DNA of 64,000 bases from Colias croceus (lineage: Eukaryota > Arthropoda > Insecta > Lepidoptera > Pieridae). The stretch spans positions 8,447,001-8,511,000 of the forward strand of contig NC_059552.1 of NCBI RefSeq assembly GCF_905220415.1, read 5' to 3'. Under the pieces are notes generated by a model that was given only the letters and a program-made list of their open reading frames with translations, did no database searches and was not told where the DNA came from. The position numbers and the translations under genes are program-made. This document shows positions 22,266 to 34,310 of this stretch, piece by piece. The first letter of the stretch is position 1. Each line of letters opens with the position of its first letter.

Positions 22266-24581
22266 ACACAACGGTGCGGTGGGGATATACCCGCGGATCT
22301 GCAAAGCTCGACCAGCGACGACAATGTGCTGGCTGTAAAGCTGGATTTACATAATATTACCAGTACATTACGGTAAAAATTGGAAACGGATACGTTTACT
22401 TAAAGAGACAAGGTAAAGCCATCGCGGAATGAAGTCTGTCTCAATACTAATTTAGATTGTCTTGGAGTTGTGTTGTGTCATGTGTGAGAGTAGCGAAGTG
22501 GCCATAGTATATCTCTAATGCGATAAGATGCGAAATTTAAGCATCTGTGCTCGTAAAATCGCTTACGGCTGTGCGTCTGGAGAGCCACGGGGGCCTCGCA
22601 CAGCGTGCGTGTAGCTTGCACACACTGTGTTCTTCGATGCCTAGTGATCAAGTAAAGAGCAAGGGGAACCCTAGCGCTAACATGCTGCAGCTCACGGTCA
22701 CCAGGTCACGGTCTGGTGAGGACTAGCAAAAGTTTCATAAATATCAAATTCCAATGAAGTCACTTAAATCACACGTAAACTAGAAAGAAGAAGAAGAAAT
22801 TACATTTATTCTAATGACATGCCACATAGTAAATTTAAATACATTTGCATTTGCATTAGCAGGAATATGTAATAGGTTTCTGAGACGTGGAAGACAAAGA
22901 CTACGAACTGCATATTGAAGAATCTATCGAGGAAGTAGTGAAAGATTCTAAATTTTAAATATCTGTCTGCCTGAAGCTTTCACGCTCAACCTCACTAAAA
23001 AATTTTGAAAGCAAATGAGAGCAAATTTTGAATGAAAATAGTCGAAGAGAGGGCATTTTTAGAAACAATGCTAAAATAATGCGTGTAGTTTATCCGAGCG
23101 TGAAACCACAGGTCAAAAGCAATTAAATAAATAAATTTCCCAAAATAGGCCCTATATTTACGATTGGTTACAAAATCTTTATTGCCTTACATCATTCAAG
23201 TATAAAAATAAAACGAGGAATTGTGGTCTAACTCGTTTTCCCGTTTTAGGCAATAAAATTACAAAAGTGAGCCAGATTTTTACAAGCCATGTATCCGACA
23301 CATTTGGAATTTACTATTGTTATTTTTTGTACATGTCTGTTTCACTGTACCGTCTTTAATATCATAAATAGATTGCGTAATAATATTTAGACATTGAAAA
23401 TAAGTATTAGGAAATAGATTAGATTCTGTTGGTGATTTGGAAAATAGAAATAATGTAGCGTAGCTATAATAAAAGTATCTGGCTCTATATCTGCCGTGCT
23501 AGTGTTTGTGCTGGTTTATCTCCGAAATGAATGGACCAATTCTCGTAGAACTTTATCTGGTAGCTGATGCTTAAATATGGAGCAGTTAATTGGCAAAAAT
23601 AATGTTAAATTCTTATTTAACGTGGGCAAAGTCACGGGTAGAAGTTAGTTCAAAAAAAATCTTTATTTGGAACATAATATACATTATAATGTAATAATTA
23701 ATCCGCACTGAAAATCCAATGAAACAATATCGCTCTCCAATGAAAAGCTATTACGAATTTTAACATACAAAAACATTTGGTAGGAAAAAATAATTTACTG
23801 CAAAATGAGTCATGACAAAAACAGCGTAGGAGAAAACGACAGAAGCACGCTGAATTGAAGCTAATTTATGCTCTATTGGACGTTAGTAAGGTTCAAAATC
23901 GCATAGTTGTTTTCAATTAAATGTTTGGAGAAAAAGTTTCAATTAGGTTGGTCGCCAATTACGGCCGTTCCTTGTATATTGGTTGGTCGATAGATATCGG
24001 TTTGACTTCAGCCTACAAGAAGATTTTTAAACTGAATCTTGAATCTGTATTTTGGCAGAAATTCGACTCTATAGTTTTTAAGTGAATTGAAGTGTTACAG
24101 AACAACTAGTTAACCTCTCGAATTTCATACCCCTAGAATTTTATTTATGGATTCGTGAAGTTGTTTTGTCTGTGATTATATTTGTATTTTACAAATAGGA
24201 TTAAATTTTAAGTTATTACCTTTTACCCTTTGCTTTTTAAACTGGACGTTGCATTGACTTGAAACTCATTATGAAAATAACCAATGCGAAATTTCGCAAA
24301 CTTGGCGGACGGAATCTCTTAAATAAAATATGAAAACGAATTTAAATCCACGAAATGTGTTATTTGACTTTTCCATTAAGGAATAACTTGTACATTGGGA
24401 TCTAGAAAAAGTTTGAAAGTCCGCACCGTGGAGACTGTCACCAATTTCGGTAAAAGCCTTGATTTTGGTGCATCGTATATTTTAATTTTTTTTTTTGCTG
24501 AAGGTACCTACCTAGGTGTTTTGCTTACCGAATTTGATGCATAGGTTTAGAATCCTGGGGGCTAGTATTCAAATAGCAGTA
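22266..24581. other. No supported gene; one GC-richer patch
   Basis: Mostly AT-rich. At 22,490-22,720 a GC-richer block includes GCACAGCGTGCGTGTAGCTT and a CACACTGTG hairpin partner. It may be an eroded SINE, but I cannot show promoter boxes or ends. No coding sequence is supported. Confidence 0.4.
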
Positions 24582-24794
24582 CTAGCTGTGCTCCGTGGTT
24601 TTACCCGCAGTGCTCCGCTCCTGTTGGTTTCAGCGAGATGATATTATATAGCCTAAATGTATAATATATTACTCGATAAATAGGCTATCTAACACCGAAA
24701 TAATTTTTCAAATCAGACCAGTAGTTGTTGAGATTAGCGCGTTCAAACAAACAAACTTTTCAGCTTTATAATATTACTTAGTAATTAGTATAGA
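24582..24794 (-). mobile_element. Helitron-like copy (GCTGAAGAG subfamily)
   Basis: Minus-strand copy from TCTATACTAATTACTAAGTA to GGAGCACAGCTAG. It has a small insertion near its 5' end. Confidence 0.65.
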
Positions 24795-25989
24795 TTAGAA
24801 CTTAGAAATTATTAGAACGCTGAACGAGTTACGATCGATTCTAATCGCTCAACAGTCATTCCCATAGAAAATTTGTTCTAACATCAGAAGGAAATTTATG
24901 TTTTACATAAAAAATCTCGAGTAAATTCTTAGAAAGTGTATTTAGAATTCTTATAAACAACGTATAGTACTGAAACATTTTTATTGATAATAGCCCGCAA
25001 GCTCGGAACCTAACAATAAGATAGATAGTATAGACGCAATTGTTTTTAGATTTTTATTTTCCGCTAGTGGTCTATTAGGAATTGAAGCGTGTAAATTATA
25101 TTTTATATCTTTAAAGTTATATCTGTCTATTTTAATCATTAAAAAATATAAAAGTAAAATAGAGATTGTTTCTCTCTGCAATGTTTGCATTCAATACATT
25201 TTACCTTTTATCACAGTTTTGAAAAAGCCTTTCTGTAGGTTTGGTTTGAAAATATAATTGTCTTTTTATCAATAGACTACTACTACTACAATTTATTTTT
25301 AAATTCTTTTTGAAAATCTTGAATAGTAAACAATATAACAGACTAATAATTAACTTCTGTATTATAAGCAAACACAACGTATATTTATCTATATTTAAAC
25401 ATAATACATATAGCTAGTCTTCGTCCTAAAAGTATGATTTTCAAAATGGAGTCTTGTAAGGTACGCCATTTTGAATTTAGTGTCACTTTACAGAATTCAT
25501 TTTAATAAAAATCATCATTTATAATAATTTATATAACATAACGTATATCTATCTTGTTTGTTAAACTGTAAATAAAATTAGTTTAAGAACTCATTTAACA
25601 AACTAAAATTAGAACACTTCTTTTCATTCATCTAATTAATTAGTTTTAACAAAATTTAATGGCTCACTAGAATTACTATCACATGTATTTTAATACATTT
25701 AGCCTAATTACCGTATGAAATATTTAATTCATTCTGCTTTTGACTCGGGAATTTCAACTGCAAGTAGGAATAAAAATTGCAATACCAGCGCGATATCTCA
25801 TAAATTTTATGAACTCCTAGTCCCCACGGTCCGAAAATTTTCGCAATACAGAGAGAATAATAATGTTTATTTAAAAAACTAAATCAGTGTTTTTGTTTTA
25901 TTCTTGCGTTAAAAGTTAGTCAAGGTTTCGTGCTGTATTTTTTCTAATTAGTGTTGATAATAATTATTTGCGATCTTTGTTCTTTTCAA
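24795..25989. other. No supported gene; AT-rich
   Basis: No recognisable elements. A 69-codon minus frame at 24,981-25,190 is low complexity. Confidence 0.5.
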
Positions 25990-26132
25990 ATGTTCTTCTT
26001 CACTACACAGTATAAAATAAAGTCGCTTTCTCTGTCCCTTTAAAAATACGCAACGGATTTTGATGCAGTTTTTTTAATAGATAGAGTTTACAGAGAATTT
26101 GATTTTAGACAAAGCGGGCGAAGCCGCAGGCT
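25990..26132 (+). mobile_element. Degenerate Helitron-like fragment
   Basis: TCGCTTTCTCTGTCCCTTTA, then CAACGGATTTTGATGCAGTT, then GCGGGCGAAGCCGCAGGC. It follows the body order of the TGCGAAAGT subfamily without a clean terminus. Confidence 0.4.
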
Positions 26133-26649
26133 GAAGGGGAAAAAAACAAAAATACTACTTCTACTCGTATTTTCTTTAAATATTATATTTTTAACATTAA
26201 ATAAAAATAAAATAAAAATAAAAAAGCCTTTATTTCTCAAAATCACAATGGTTTCTTACATGCTAAAAGTATGGTATATGTGAGGGTTAAATGAACTTAA
26301 TTATTATATTATTACAAACTATAACTAAACTTAAAAAATAATTAGCTATAAGTACATAAGAAATGATGACTCATAAATTATATATAATATGTAGCTTGAG
26401 AACCCCTTTAAGTAAGGGTGAAGGCCTTTTGTATGGTGGGAATTTTTAACATTAGTCTGAACAAATTAAAATATCAAAACAGTTTAACATCCGTAATCGC
26501 TCTACCCCAATCCTAATGATTTAATCTATTCCATGCCAAGTCGGTTTGATAGCGGCTGTGAGTAATTAGGTCATACATTAGAGCCTGGAGGTTACATTAT
26601 AGAAATAATTATTTTATTGCTGCCAGATTCCGAGAATATTTGAGAAATC

Positions 26650-26716
26650 ATAAATTATGAATCCGTATATGGTATTACCACAGTATTACAATATTCTTTC
26701 CTATATTGTAATACTA
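26650..26716. repeat. Imperfect hairpin
   Basis: GGTATTACCACAGTATTACA and the later TGTAATACTATGGTATAAC pair with few mismatches around a short loop. It may be a small foldback element. Confidence 0.5.
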
Positions 26717-26910
26717 TGGTATAACTAGAATACAATAAGTCTGTAATAAAACTGTCTTTGTTTCAATTGGATAAGAAAGTTTTCAAGAGTAAGAATTAAA
26801 ACTTTTTATTATGTATATAGATTCCGATTTCGATTTTATTGCTGCGAATACTTAATTCAGTGATGAAGATAAACATTACATTAGATTTTAAGATTGATAT
26901 TAGGTGAAAC

Positions 26911-28218
26911 CACAGAACAGTAAGAACATAATAGAAGTGCGATGTGGGCGTGGCCCACGTGTCACTAGTAAGGTAAGATCACCTAACTCGCTCTCAGTTG
27001 TGCGCAGAAAAATATTCGAGTCGGTTGTCAACTGTCAAACCTTATTTCCATATTTATTCATTATTTAGAGCGTGTTGTTCGGTATTAGAGCGGAAAAATG
27101 ATAGCAGACGAAATAATATCAGCAATCGAGGCATTTCATACCATCGGTAAGTCTTATTTTAATTTATTTTAAATATATTTTATGTTACAACTTCGCTTGT
27201 CGTAATTTGTCAAAAATTTATAAAAATATTAAGTCAAAATGAACCTTAATCCATAAGAAATAAGTACTAATATAGATTGAACAGCAAACAAGACTTTCTG
27301 GAATATTATTGAAATAAACAAACGAATGTCGGATTAGTGATGCATGTGGCGCATATCGACAGTATCGATACTTTAGAAAAGACAAACATTTTAAATATTA
27401 AATTTTATTCTATTTTTCCTTAGCTTTCATTTGTCCTATTTATTTATAGATTTTCGAAAGAGCCTAATTTAAAAGAGAAATGGATAATAAATGCAACGTG
27501 ACGAGTTAACTGGATGCCGAACAGCAATAAGCAGTCTAACAAAGGCCACCGATACATCAAACCTACGGCAGTTCCAAGATTTAAAATAATGCATATTTTC
27601 TGTTTGTTTTGTAAATATAGATTTATACTATTCTATTCCGTTTTTTATTTAAATATAATAATATGAAAAAACGTACTTAGTAGTAATAAACATACTCCAA
27701 AATGTGACACATTATCCTATACTCATATAATAGAAAGAAAAAAAAAATGCACAAAAATATATTTATTTGTGAATTATCGATAACAAGGCTGACATCCCTT
27801 AGAGCATAGCATCAGGTTAATGTCAAGTTAATGTCATTAATTTAGAGTGAAACAAATTTCAACCTTATCTTTATGTGTAGAGGTTCAAAGTTATATGTAT
27901 TGAAAACCAACGCCATCTGTTGTGGAATAGCTGAATGTTTTCGAATTTGGAATTTCTGAGCAAAGAGAAACAAAACAGCTAATATACCTAGGGATGTTAT
28001 ACTAAAATAAACCGTAACTTGGTTCGTTAGGGTACATATTGAAATGCTGAATTTATAACCTAAGTCAGTTTTTACTCAAATTAAGCTGTCCAATCAAAGG
28101 CATAGTTTACTTGTAGTGTACTGTATAACTATCGGTTTAAATGTGTGGGTTTGGCGACACTGGTTTTCATACTAATGATGACATTATAGCACTTCTATTA
28201 TGTTCTTACTGTTCTGTG
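26911..28218. mobile_element. DNA transposon, 30-bp TIR, 8-bp target duplication (P or hAT-like)
   Basis: The first 30 bases (26,911-26,940, beginning CACAGAACAGTAAGAACATA) are the exact reverse complement of the last 30 (28,189-28,218). GGTGAAAC is duplicated on both sides (26,903-26,910 and 28,219-28,226). Perfect repeats and a perfect 8-bp duplication indicate a fairly recent insertion. The duplicated site resembles the GGCCAGAC preference described for P elements, but hAT and other 8-bp groups remain possible. No full transposase is present; a possible first exon lies at 27,098-27,146. Confidence 0.85.
27098..27146 (+). CDS. Candidate first exon of a transposon gene
   Basis: ATG opens a frame reading MIADEIISAIEAFHTI. 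It is followed at once by a strong splice donor, G then GTAAGT at 27,147. It lies about 190 bp inside the left end of the transposon at 26,911-28,218, where a transposase 5' exon would be expected. Without splicing the frame stops after nine more codons. No following exon is visible and I do not recognise the peptide. It may be the relic of a deleted transposase gene. Confidence 0.3.
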
Positions 28219-28279
28219 GGTGAAACATTATGCCCCATTCAAGGTAGTTAAAAACAATTTAATATCAGAAAAAAAAGAC

Positions 28280-28442
28280 GTGTGGCACTCGGGGACTGTC
28301 GCGGTAAAGCTATTGCATAGCATGCCTTCAAGCCACACCTCCGTGCCCGTCGGAGTGGGGAGCGTGAGGTTTTTTTTCGTTACGGAATTTCTGGATTCGG
28401 TCCCCGCGCTCATGGCCCGCGGTAGAAGCTATGCAATAGCTT
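28280..28442. repeat. Dispersed repeat bounded by an AAGCTATTGCATAG inverted pair
   Basis: GC-rich for this region. AAGCTATTGCATAG at 28,309-28,322 and its exact reverse complement CTATGCAATAGCTT at 28,429-28,442 bracket a block containing GTGCCCGTCGGAGTGGGGAG and CGTTACGGAATTTCTGGATT. The block looks like part of a larger dispersed element. Frames on both strands are shadows of its GC content. Confidence 0.5.
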
Positions 28443-29065
28443 AATAATTCAAAATTTAGAGTCAGTTTCTCCAGTTGCTGTAAAATATTTGGACTTTTTT
28501 TAACTGAACTGTGGAACCAGCCATTTAAGTATTAAAATATGTATCTTACTACCACAATAATTATCTTTTAATAGTACAAATGATAAATATACATTATTTT
28601 TTTCATGTCACATCTGTCAAGAATAAGATGGAAGTTGTAAATAACACCTTTAGTTAACAAGAAGCATACAGATCTCTGGAGATTTCTATCCTTTTAGTGT
28701 CTGCTCAAGTTATTTGAACCTGTCGTTTGTTGTTGTGTATCTGTATAACTTATTTATTAATTCGCGTTTATTAGCTTCTCTTGTACGTTTGTATGTGACA
28801 TCTATGTATGTATTGTAACTGATTCTTTTTGACTGGATTTTGACCCTCTTTAAAAGGACAGATTTAATTCAAACTTCGTAGATGAACTTATCAAGGATCG
28901 GTGGAAATAATTTCATGGGATGTGTGATTTTTAGTTTATAATTTATGTATATTTTTCTATTTAATTTTTTGTTTAGTGGCTTTACTCATTTAGTAGAATA
29001 TTTTATTGTGTGATTTTTTTATCTGTTTTTATCAGTGTGTCATAATTAACTCTTATTGTCAACTG

Positions 29066-29304
29066 GAGTGCGTTTCACGAAAGAGTTCCCCTGCCGTTAT
29101 GTTGGCATACCTGACTGTCAAACACGAAAATATTTTTTTTAATCAAAAATGACAGAGAAAATATTCTCCTTTTGTTTTGTTGGGTCGGCTGCCTAGAAAG
29201 GAGAATATTTTCTCTGTCATTTTTGATTAAAAAAAAATATTTTCGTTTTTGACAGTCAGGTATGCCAACATAACGGCAGGGGAACTCTTTCGTGAAACGC
29301 ACTC
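29066..29304. mobile_element. Foldback MITE with ~100-bp arms
   Basis: Arms begin GAGTGCGTTTCACGAAAGAG and run for about 100 bp each with only a few mismatches. They meet around a loop of about 30 bp containing GTTGGGTCGGCTGCC. The right end abuts the CTAG terminus of the Helitron-like copy at 29,304-29,493. Non-coding; the minus-strand frame here just follows the hairpin. Confidence 0.8.
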
Positions 29305-29493
29305 TAGCTGCGCTTCGCGGTTTCACCCGCGTGGCTCCGCTCCTGTTGGTTTTAGCGTAATTATATAATATAGCCTATAGCCCTCCTCGATAAATGGGCT
29401 ATCTAACACCGAAATAATTTTTAAATTCGGATCAGTAGTTCCTAAGATTAGCGCGTTAAAACAAACTCTTCAGCTTTATATTATTAGTATAGA
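29304..29493 (-). mobile_element. Helitron-like copy (GCTGAAGAG subfamily)
   Basis: Minus strand from TCTATACTAATAATATAAAG to CGAAGCGCAGCTAG. The CTAG end touches the foldback MITE on its left. Confidence 0.7.
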
Positions 29494-30880
29494 TTGGTAG
29501 AATTATTAAATATGGTACATACAGCGCCGAATAAATAAAATATTAAAATTAAATTCAGTCCTTATACAAGATGTGTTTAATATTTAATAGAGGATATAGG
29601 ATATGGATTCCTTCGTGTGAAAATTGTACTGTAACTACCAGTTTATTAATAAAAGTTTGTCTCTTGAGCAACCTATGACCTTTCTATGATAGAAGAAGAC
29701 AAACGATTTACTTGATAGTTTTTATTTTATTGTTGTAAAGTTATTTATTTATTTTTCAGTGAATAAATTAATTATTTACAAACAGATATTAAGGTTACTT
29801 CTCATTCTATCCGATTCTGATTGACTCTTATTGTAGCCCCAATCTTGTAATATTTTACTTTTTGAAGAAAACAGAAGCAGTTTATTCAAAGGGATATAAT
29901 ATTATTAATAGTTCATTATTTGAATATTGTTGTTTTGTAAAAACGGCTGTTTTAAAGAGATTTAACTTATAATATAATTATATAATGTTTACCGAATTAA
30001 TCAACAACAATGAAAATATTTATGAATTCCATTGCAAAAGTCAATGACCCTCACTTAAAATAAAACACAAGGAAAATCAATGCAAATACATCAAAGAACT
30101 CCCAAGTAATTTAAATAATACAAACCCAAATTTTACCATTGTTTCTCAAATTAACCTATCGTGTTTCAATGCTGAGTTACCAAAAATTCATTTTTTCCAA
30201 ATATTTTTTGTCAATAAGGGAAAAACTTTCTAAGCTAACATAGGATGCCATTAACTGTGGTATAGTCTCATAAATAATGCCAATGATAACGGAGGTTGAT
30301 CACGAATATCTGAAATAACTGACGATAAAATCGCGTCATATATCATGAACGCACCTGGCTTTGATATTCTTTTGATATTCGGGGTAAATTTTGAGGTTAG
30401 AATGTCATTTTCAATGGTCGCTTAAGAGGTTAAAAATTAATCATTGGGAAACTTGTAAAAAATTTATAATGACTATTTAGACACTGTAAAAATTCAGTTC
30501 TAAGTGCTGAGATAGTTGTTTTATGAAAATTAATAGTATTTTTAAAATCATTTAAGCATTATTTTAATTAACAGCATGACATAAAGTTATTTTTATGTTC
30601 TGGCTATTTTTTTTTGTGTACAGTTTTACTTTTTCTTCTCAGAAATCTTACCAGAAAGGTGTATTTTTCTTGTAAAAGGGGTTCAGTTTGTTTCTAGGAA
30701 AATCTTTTTAAATTATTTATTGTTTGAAAATTTCCGTAAAATAAAATAAAGACGTCAAGATAGACTAAAAATCTTAAATAGATTACGTAGTTCTACGTAG
30801 TTCTTCTATAAAATCGACGCTGTATATTTTATACATGCATGCAGTTTTCTAAATGTTACATGTCTCTGCTGTGAAAAGTG
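29494..30880. other. No supported gene; AT-rich
   Basis: Long AT-rich spacer with scattered poly-A and poly-T tracts. No recognisable element or coding sequence. Confidence 0.5.
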
Positions 30881-31075
30881 AAGTCCCATGTCTCCAAGTG
30901 GGGTGAGGGGCAGATGCATTATACATCTGTTTCACTGATTGATTTTCTTTTGGGACAAGTAGGTAATAGGGGCCTTCTGTGTCCTGCCAGACCGAGACAT
31001 TTTTTTTTCTTCGTCTCCGGGAATCGAACCCAGGTTCTACGCTCACGCGTCTACTCCAAGGAGGCGGTTAAACTC
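30881..31075 (-). mobile_element. tRNA-derived SINE
   Basis: On the minus strand a tRNA-like head contains GGTTCGATTCCCGGAGAC, a good RNA polymerase III B-box, preceded by TAGAACCTG. The body has GTCTCGGTCTGGCAGGACAC and the tail has AAACAGATGTATAATGCATC followed by TGCCCC. The same order occurs in plus orientation at 42,500-42,675 and, 3' part only, at 35,570-35,645. No intact A-box is claimed. Confidence 0.7.
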
Positions 31076-31663
31076 TGACTGTCTCTGCTGACTGTTTGAT
31101 ATTTATTTCTTAATAAAAATTAATACGATATTGTATCTTTCACACATTATTATGATATTTTATCTGCCTTACTAATAAAAAGTTAAACAATGGACAAATT
31201 TCTACCATTTTCTACCATAGCTGTGTGCTGCTCTTGCTCACATGAAACATCAATCATAAAAACAAGACAGGTTATTGCAATAACTAATCCATTGCATAGC
31301 AAATGGGTAAAATTTTATTAATAGAGCCTGCTTTGATTTCAAAGACACAAAGAAAGATTTTAGTAAAGCTGTAGGTATGTTTAAACTAACAGCTTTATAA
31401 AGAAAAATCTAAAAATATGAAAGATAAAAACGACTAAGAGTTATCCTTAGGAGACAGATATAAAACATGCCACTTTAGTAGACCTAGATTATTTTGATGT
31501 CTCTCTCAAGGCTTAGCCAGCCTAATATATTTTCAAGCGTTCAGAAAACCGATTTAGGTACTGAAAACTTGATAACGAAACCGTATTTTCTCTTTATACA
31601 GCAATTTTTGATAGTGGCTTTTGGATATTATGTATTAATAAAACTAGTAGTCATTGATATTGA
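31076..31663. other. No supported gene; AT-rich
   Basis: Nothing recognised. Confidence 0.5.
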
Positions 31664-31894
31664 CTAGCATTCCACCCGCGGCTTCACCCTCGTTTTCAAA
31701 GAAAAACCCGCATAGTTTCCATTCCCATGGGATTTCCGGGATAAAACCTATCCTATGTTTTAATCTAAGTTATCATCTAAGTGTGCTAAATTTCATTGTA
31801 ATCGGTTCAGTAGTATTTGCGTTAAAGAGTAACAAACATACACATATCCATTATCCATCCTCACAAACTTTCGCATTTATTTAGTAGGGTAGGA
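31664..31894 (-). mobile_element. Helitron-like copy (TGCGAAAGT subfamily)
   Basis: Minus-strand copy from TCCTACCCTACTAAATAAAT through GCGAAAGTTTGTGAGGATGG to GGTGGAATGCTAG. Both ends are recognisable. Confidence 0.65.
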
Positions 31895-32039
31895 TAGTAG
31901 GAAGTAAGATGGCATTAACTGGTGTCCCGGCTTTATTTGCATTTGTACATTTACGCAATAAGGAATAAGTTTGTGCAAAAGCAAAAAAGGGGATGTAACT
32001 TACTTAATCTAGAACATAATCTTTATTTATGCTAGATTT

Positions 32040-32260
32040 TATAATAGATTCAGTATTTGCCTTCAATTAAAAAAGACAGAAAGATAGACTTTGCTTAATA
32101 ATATCTACGGACTTCATAGACATAAATTAACAAACGGTTTTAAAATTTATAAAAGATTCAATATTTTCCTTTAATTAAAAAAGACAGAAAGACGGAAATT
32201 ACTTGATAATATCTAGTGACGTCATATTCACAAATTTACATTCCTCAAACTAGACAGGCA
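32040..32260. repeat. Two-unit direct repeat, ~115 bp each
   Basis: TTAATTAAAAAAGACAGAAAGA occurs at about 32,065 and again at about 32,172, with similar flanks before (AGATTCA) and after (TAATATCTA). The pair looks like a local tandem duplication that has diverged. Confidence 0.5.
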
Positions 32261-32351
32261 TCCAACGCAAGCATATACGATTACTCATAAAGTGATCAAA
32301 CCACAGTCACAGACAAAAACAAAACTGTATTGGCATGTGAAATTGAGCGTA

Positions 32352-32556
32352 TCCATACTAATATTATAAATGCGAATGTAACTCTGTCTGTCTGTCTGTT
32401 ACTCAATCACGCCTTAACTACTGAACCATTTGGCATAAAATTTAGTATAGAGATATTTTGATACCCGAGAAAGCACATAGGATAGATTTTATCCCGGAAA
32501 TCCTACGGGAACGGGTTTTCTTTGAAAACGCGGGCGAAGCCAAGGGCGGAAAGCTA
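32352..32556 (+). mobile_element. Helitron-like copy (TGCGAAAGT subfamily)
   Basis: It starts TCCATACTAATATTATAAAT after A and ends GGGCGGAAAGCTAG before T. It contains CTCTGTCTGTCTGTCTGTTA, CACGCCTTAACTACTGAACC and GGAAATCCTACGGGAACGGG. The frame of 69 codons across it is incidental. Confidence 0.75.
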
Positions 32557-33865
32557 GTTATTCATAAAGACGGACATTGTTTTGTATTATCTAAGAACTT
32601 CATATTCGAATCCATGAACTTGAGCCGAAAAACACGGTCAGTTAAAAAGTTGTCAAACCAACTATGAAACACAGTCAGTCAATACAAAAAGAAGTACGCA
32701 AAAACTCCTGTATTAGCATGTGAAAGCCCAATTGTCGTGGCGAGATTGCACATGGCTCTCATTTAACGCTTCGACGGGACTGAGCCAAATAACGATAGAT
32801 TGCTCCCATTTTCATCACTTGTGAGGTTTGACAAACCAGTTTTGTGGTACAGTACAATATTTAGGGAAGAAATCGATATATCAATACAATAAAGAGTTCA
32901 AAAATTGATATCTTTTGGTACTAATGTTGTAAAGGAAAGATTTGAATGTTTATTTAAATAAAAACTAGAATATATTATTCAAGGAACACAGATTATTGCA
33001 ACATAGAAACAAAAGGGATATATACATAATAATCAAAAATTAAGAAGATAGAGATGAGAATTCAAAACAAACTAGGTCGAGAGATAAGTACTCATCAGTG
33101 CTTAATTTTTTTATTTGATAGAACGAAAAACTAAGAGTCTATATATCTATTTGAAATCATTGTAAGCTGAAATAATCCAAGCATATTATAGGCTGTGTCT
33201 ATTAATACGGGTTCTGTACTGGGTATCTTCTTGGTAATAAATTTAAAAATAAAAAAATAATAATATCCGTATGAATATACTCATTCTTAAAAGACAGGCT
33301 AATCATCCAGTTCATTCACAATTTAAAGGGTACTGTACGAATAAATAAATTTATTCGTACAATAACCGTACAAATAGTCACTTCGCATATTATAATGATC
33401 AAAATCTTTTTTGAAACAGGAAAATAACTCTACCATTCAGGCAATCTATGATTTTCCATTAAATATTCATTTATAAATCAACAGGTCATGCCAATATATT
33501 ATAAGAAAAAAATTATGTCATACATGATTAAAAACGAATTCTACACAAGTAACGAATGCAAGTATAATTTAATGGAAAAGTACTGCTACTATTGAATCAA
33601 ACTTCGCTCCCTATTACGAACGACTTTTATGTATTACTGAACAAAATATATTATCATATTAAGAGAGAAATTTAAACTTCAAAAGAAAACCATACAAGGC
33701 AGTATTGGAATGTAAAATATATGAGCTTATGACGGAAATCATAGGTATATTATTGGATTTACATTACGTTATAAATTATAATATGTACATATTTTCCAAG
33801 AAATGTGAATACCACATCAATCAATCACGCAGTTTCGGAATTCCTGTAACTGATGTTCAAGCTCA
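32557..33865. other. No supported gene; AT-rich
   Basis: No element recognised apart from a perfect 26-bp palindrome at 33,335-33,360 (GTACGAATAAAT, AA, then the reverse complement). Confidence 0.5.
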
Positions 33866-33999
33866 TATTATCATCACATAATATAATAGTAACACTTGAT
33901 AATTGCGTTTGCGTGAAGGATGTGAGATATTGTATTTGACTGAATGATTTGTATCAAGATACTTGTATTATATATTATGGTTTTCATCAAAAACTAACA
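33866..33999. repeat. Direct repeat, unit 1, flanking a Helitron-like copy
   Basis: About 134 bp containing CACTTGATAATTGCGTTTGC, GTGAAGGATGTGAGATATTG and ATGGTTTTCATC. The partner is at 34,173-34,310. Confidence 0.7.
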
Positions 34000-34172
34000 T
34001 CTACTAATAAAGAAATTGTTTGTTTGTTTGAACGTGCAAATCTCAGGAACTTCTGGTCCGAGTTGAAAAAATTTTGCGGTGTTAGATAGCCCATTTATCG
34101 AGGAAGGCTATATATCTTCGCTAAGACCAACAGGAGCGGAGCAATGCGGGTAAACCCGCGGGTCATAGCTAG
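34000..34172 (+). mobile_element. Helitron-like copy between direct repeats
   Basis: It starts TCTACTAATAAAGAAATTGT and ends GCGGGTCATAGCTAG. The normal AATATTATAAAGCTG segment at the start is shortened. Confidence 0.65.
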
Positions 34173-34310
34173 TATTATAATCATATTATAATAGTAATAC
34201 TTGATAATAATTGCGTTTGTGTGAAGGATATGTGATATTGTGTTTAACTCAACAATTTGTATCAAGATTCAAGATACTCTTATTATCTATAATGGTTTTC
34301 GTCACAAACT
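34173..34310. repeat. Direct repeat, unit 2, flanking a Helitron-like copy
   Basis: It repeats the order of 33,866-33,999 with about 15-20% differences: TACTTGATAATAATTGCGTT, GTGAAGGATATGTGATATTG, ATGGTTTTCGTC. Confidence 0.7.

Noticed and set aside
29075..29326. 83-codon minus frame
   Set aside because: It reads straight through a foldback MITE hairpin; its N- and C-terminal parts derive from complementary arms.
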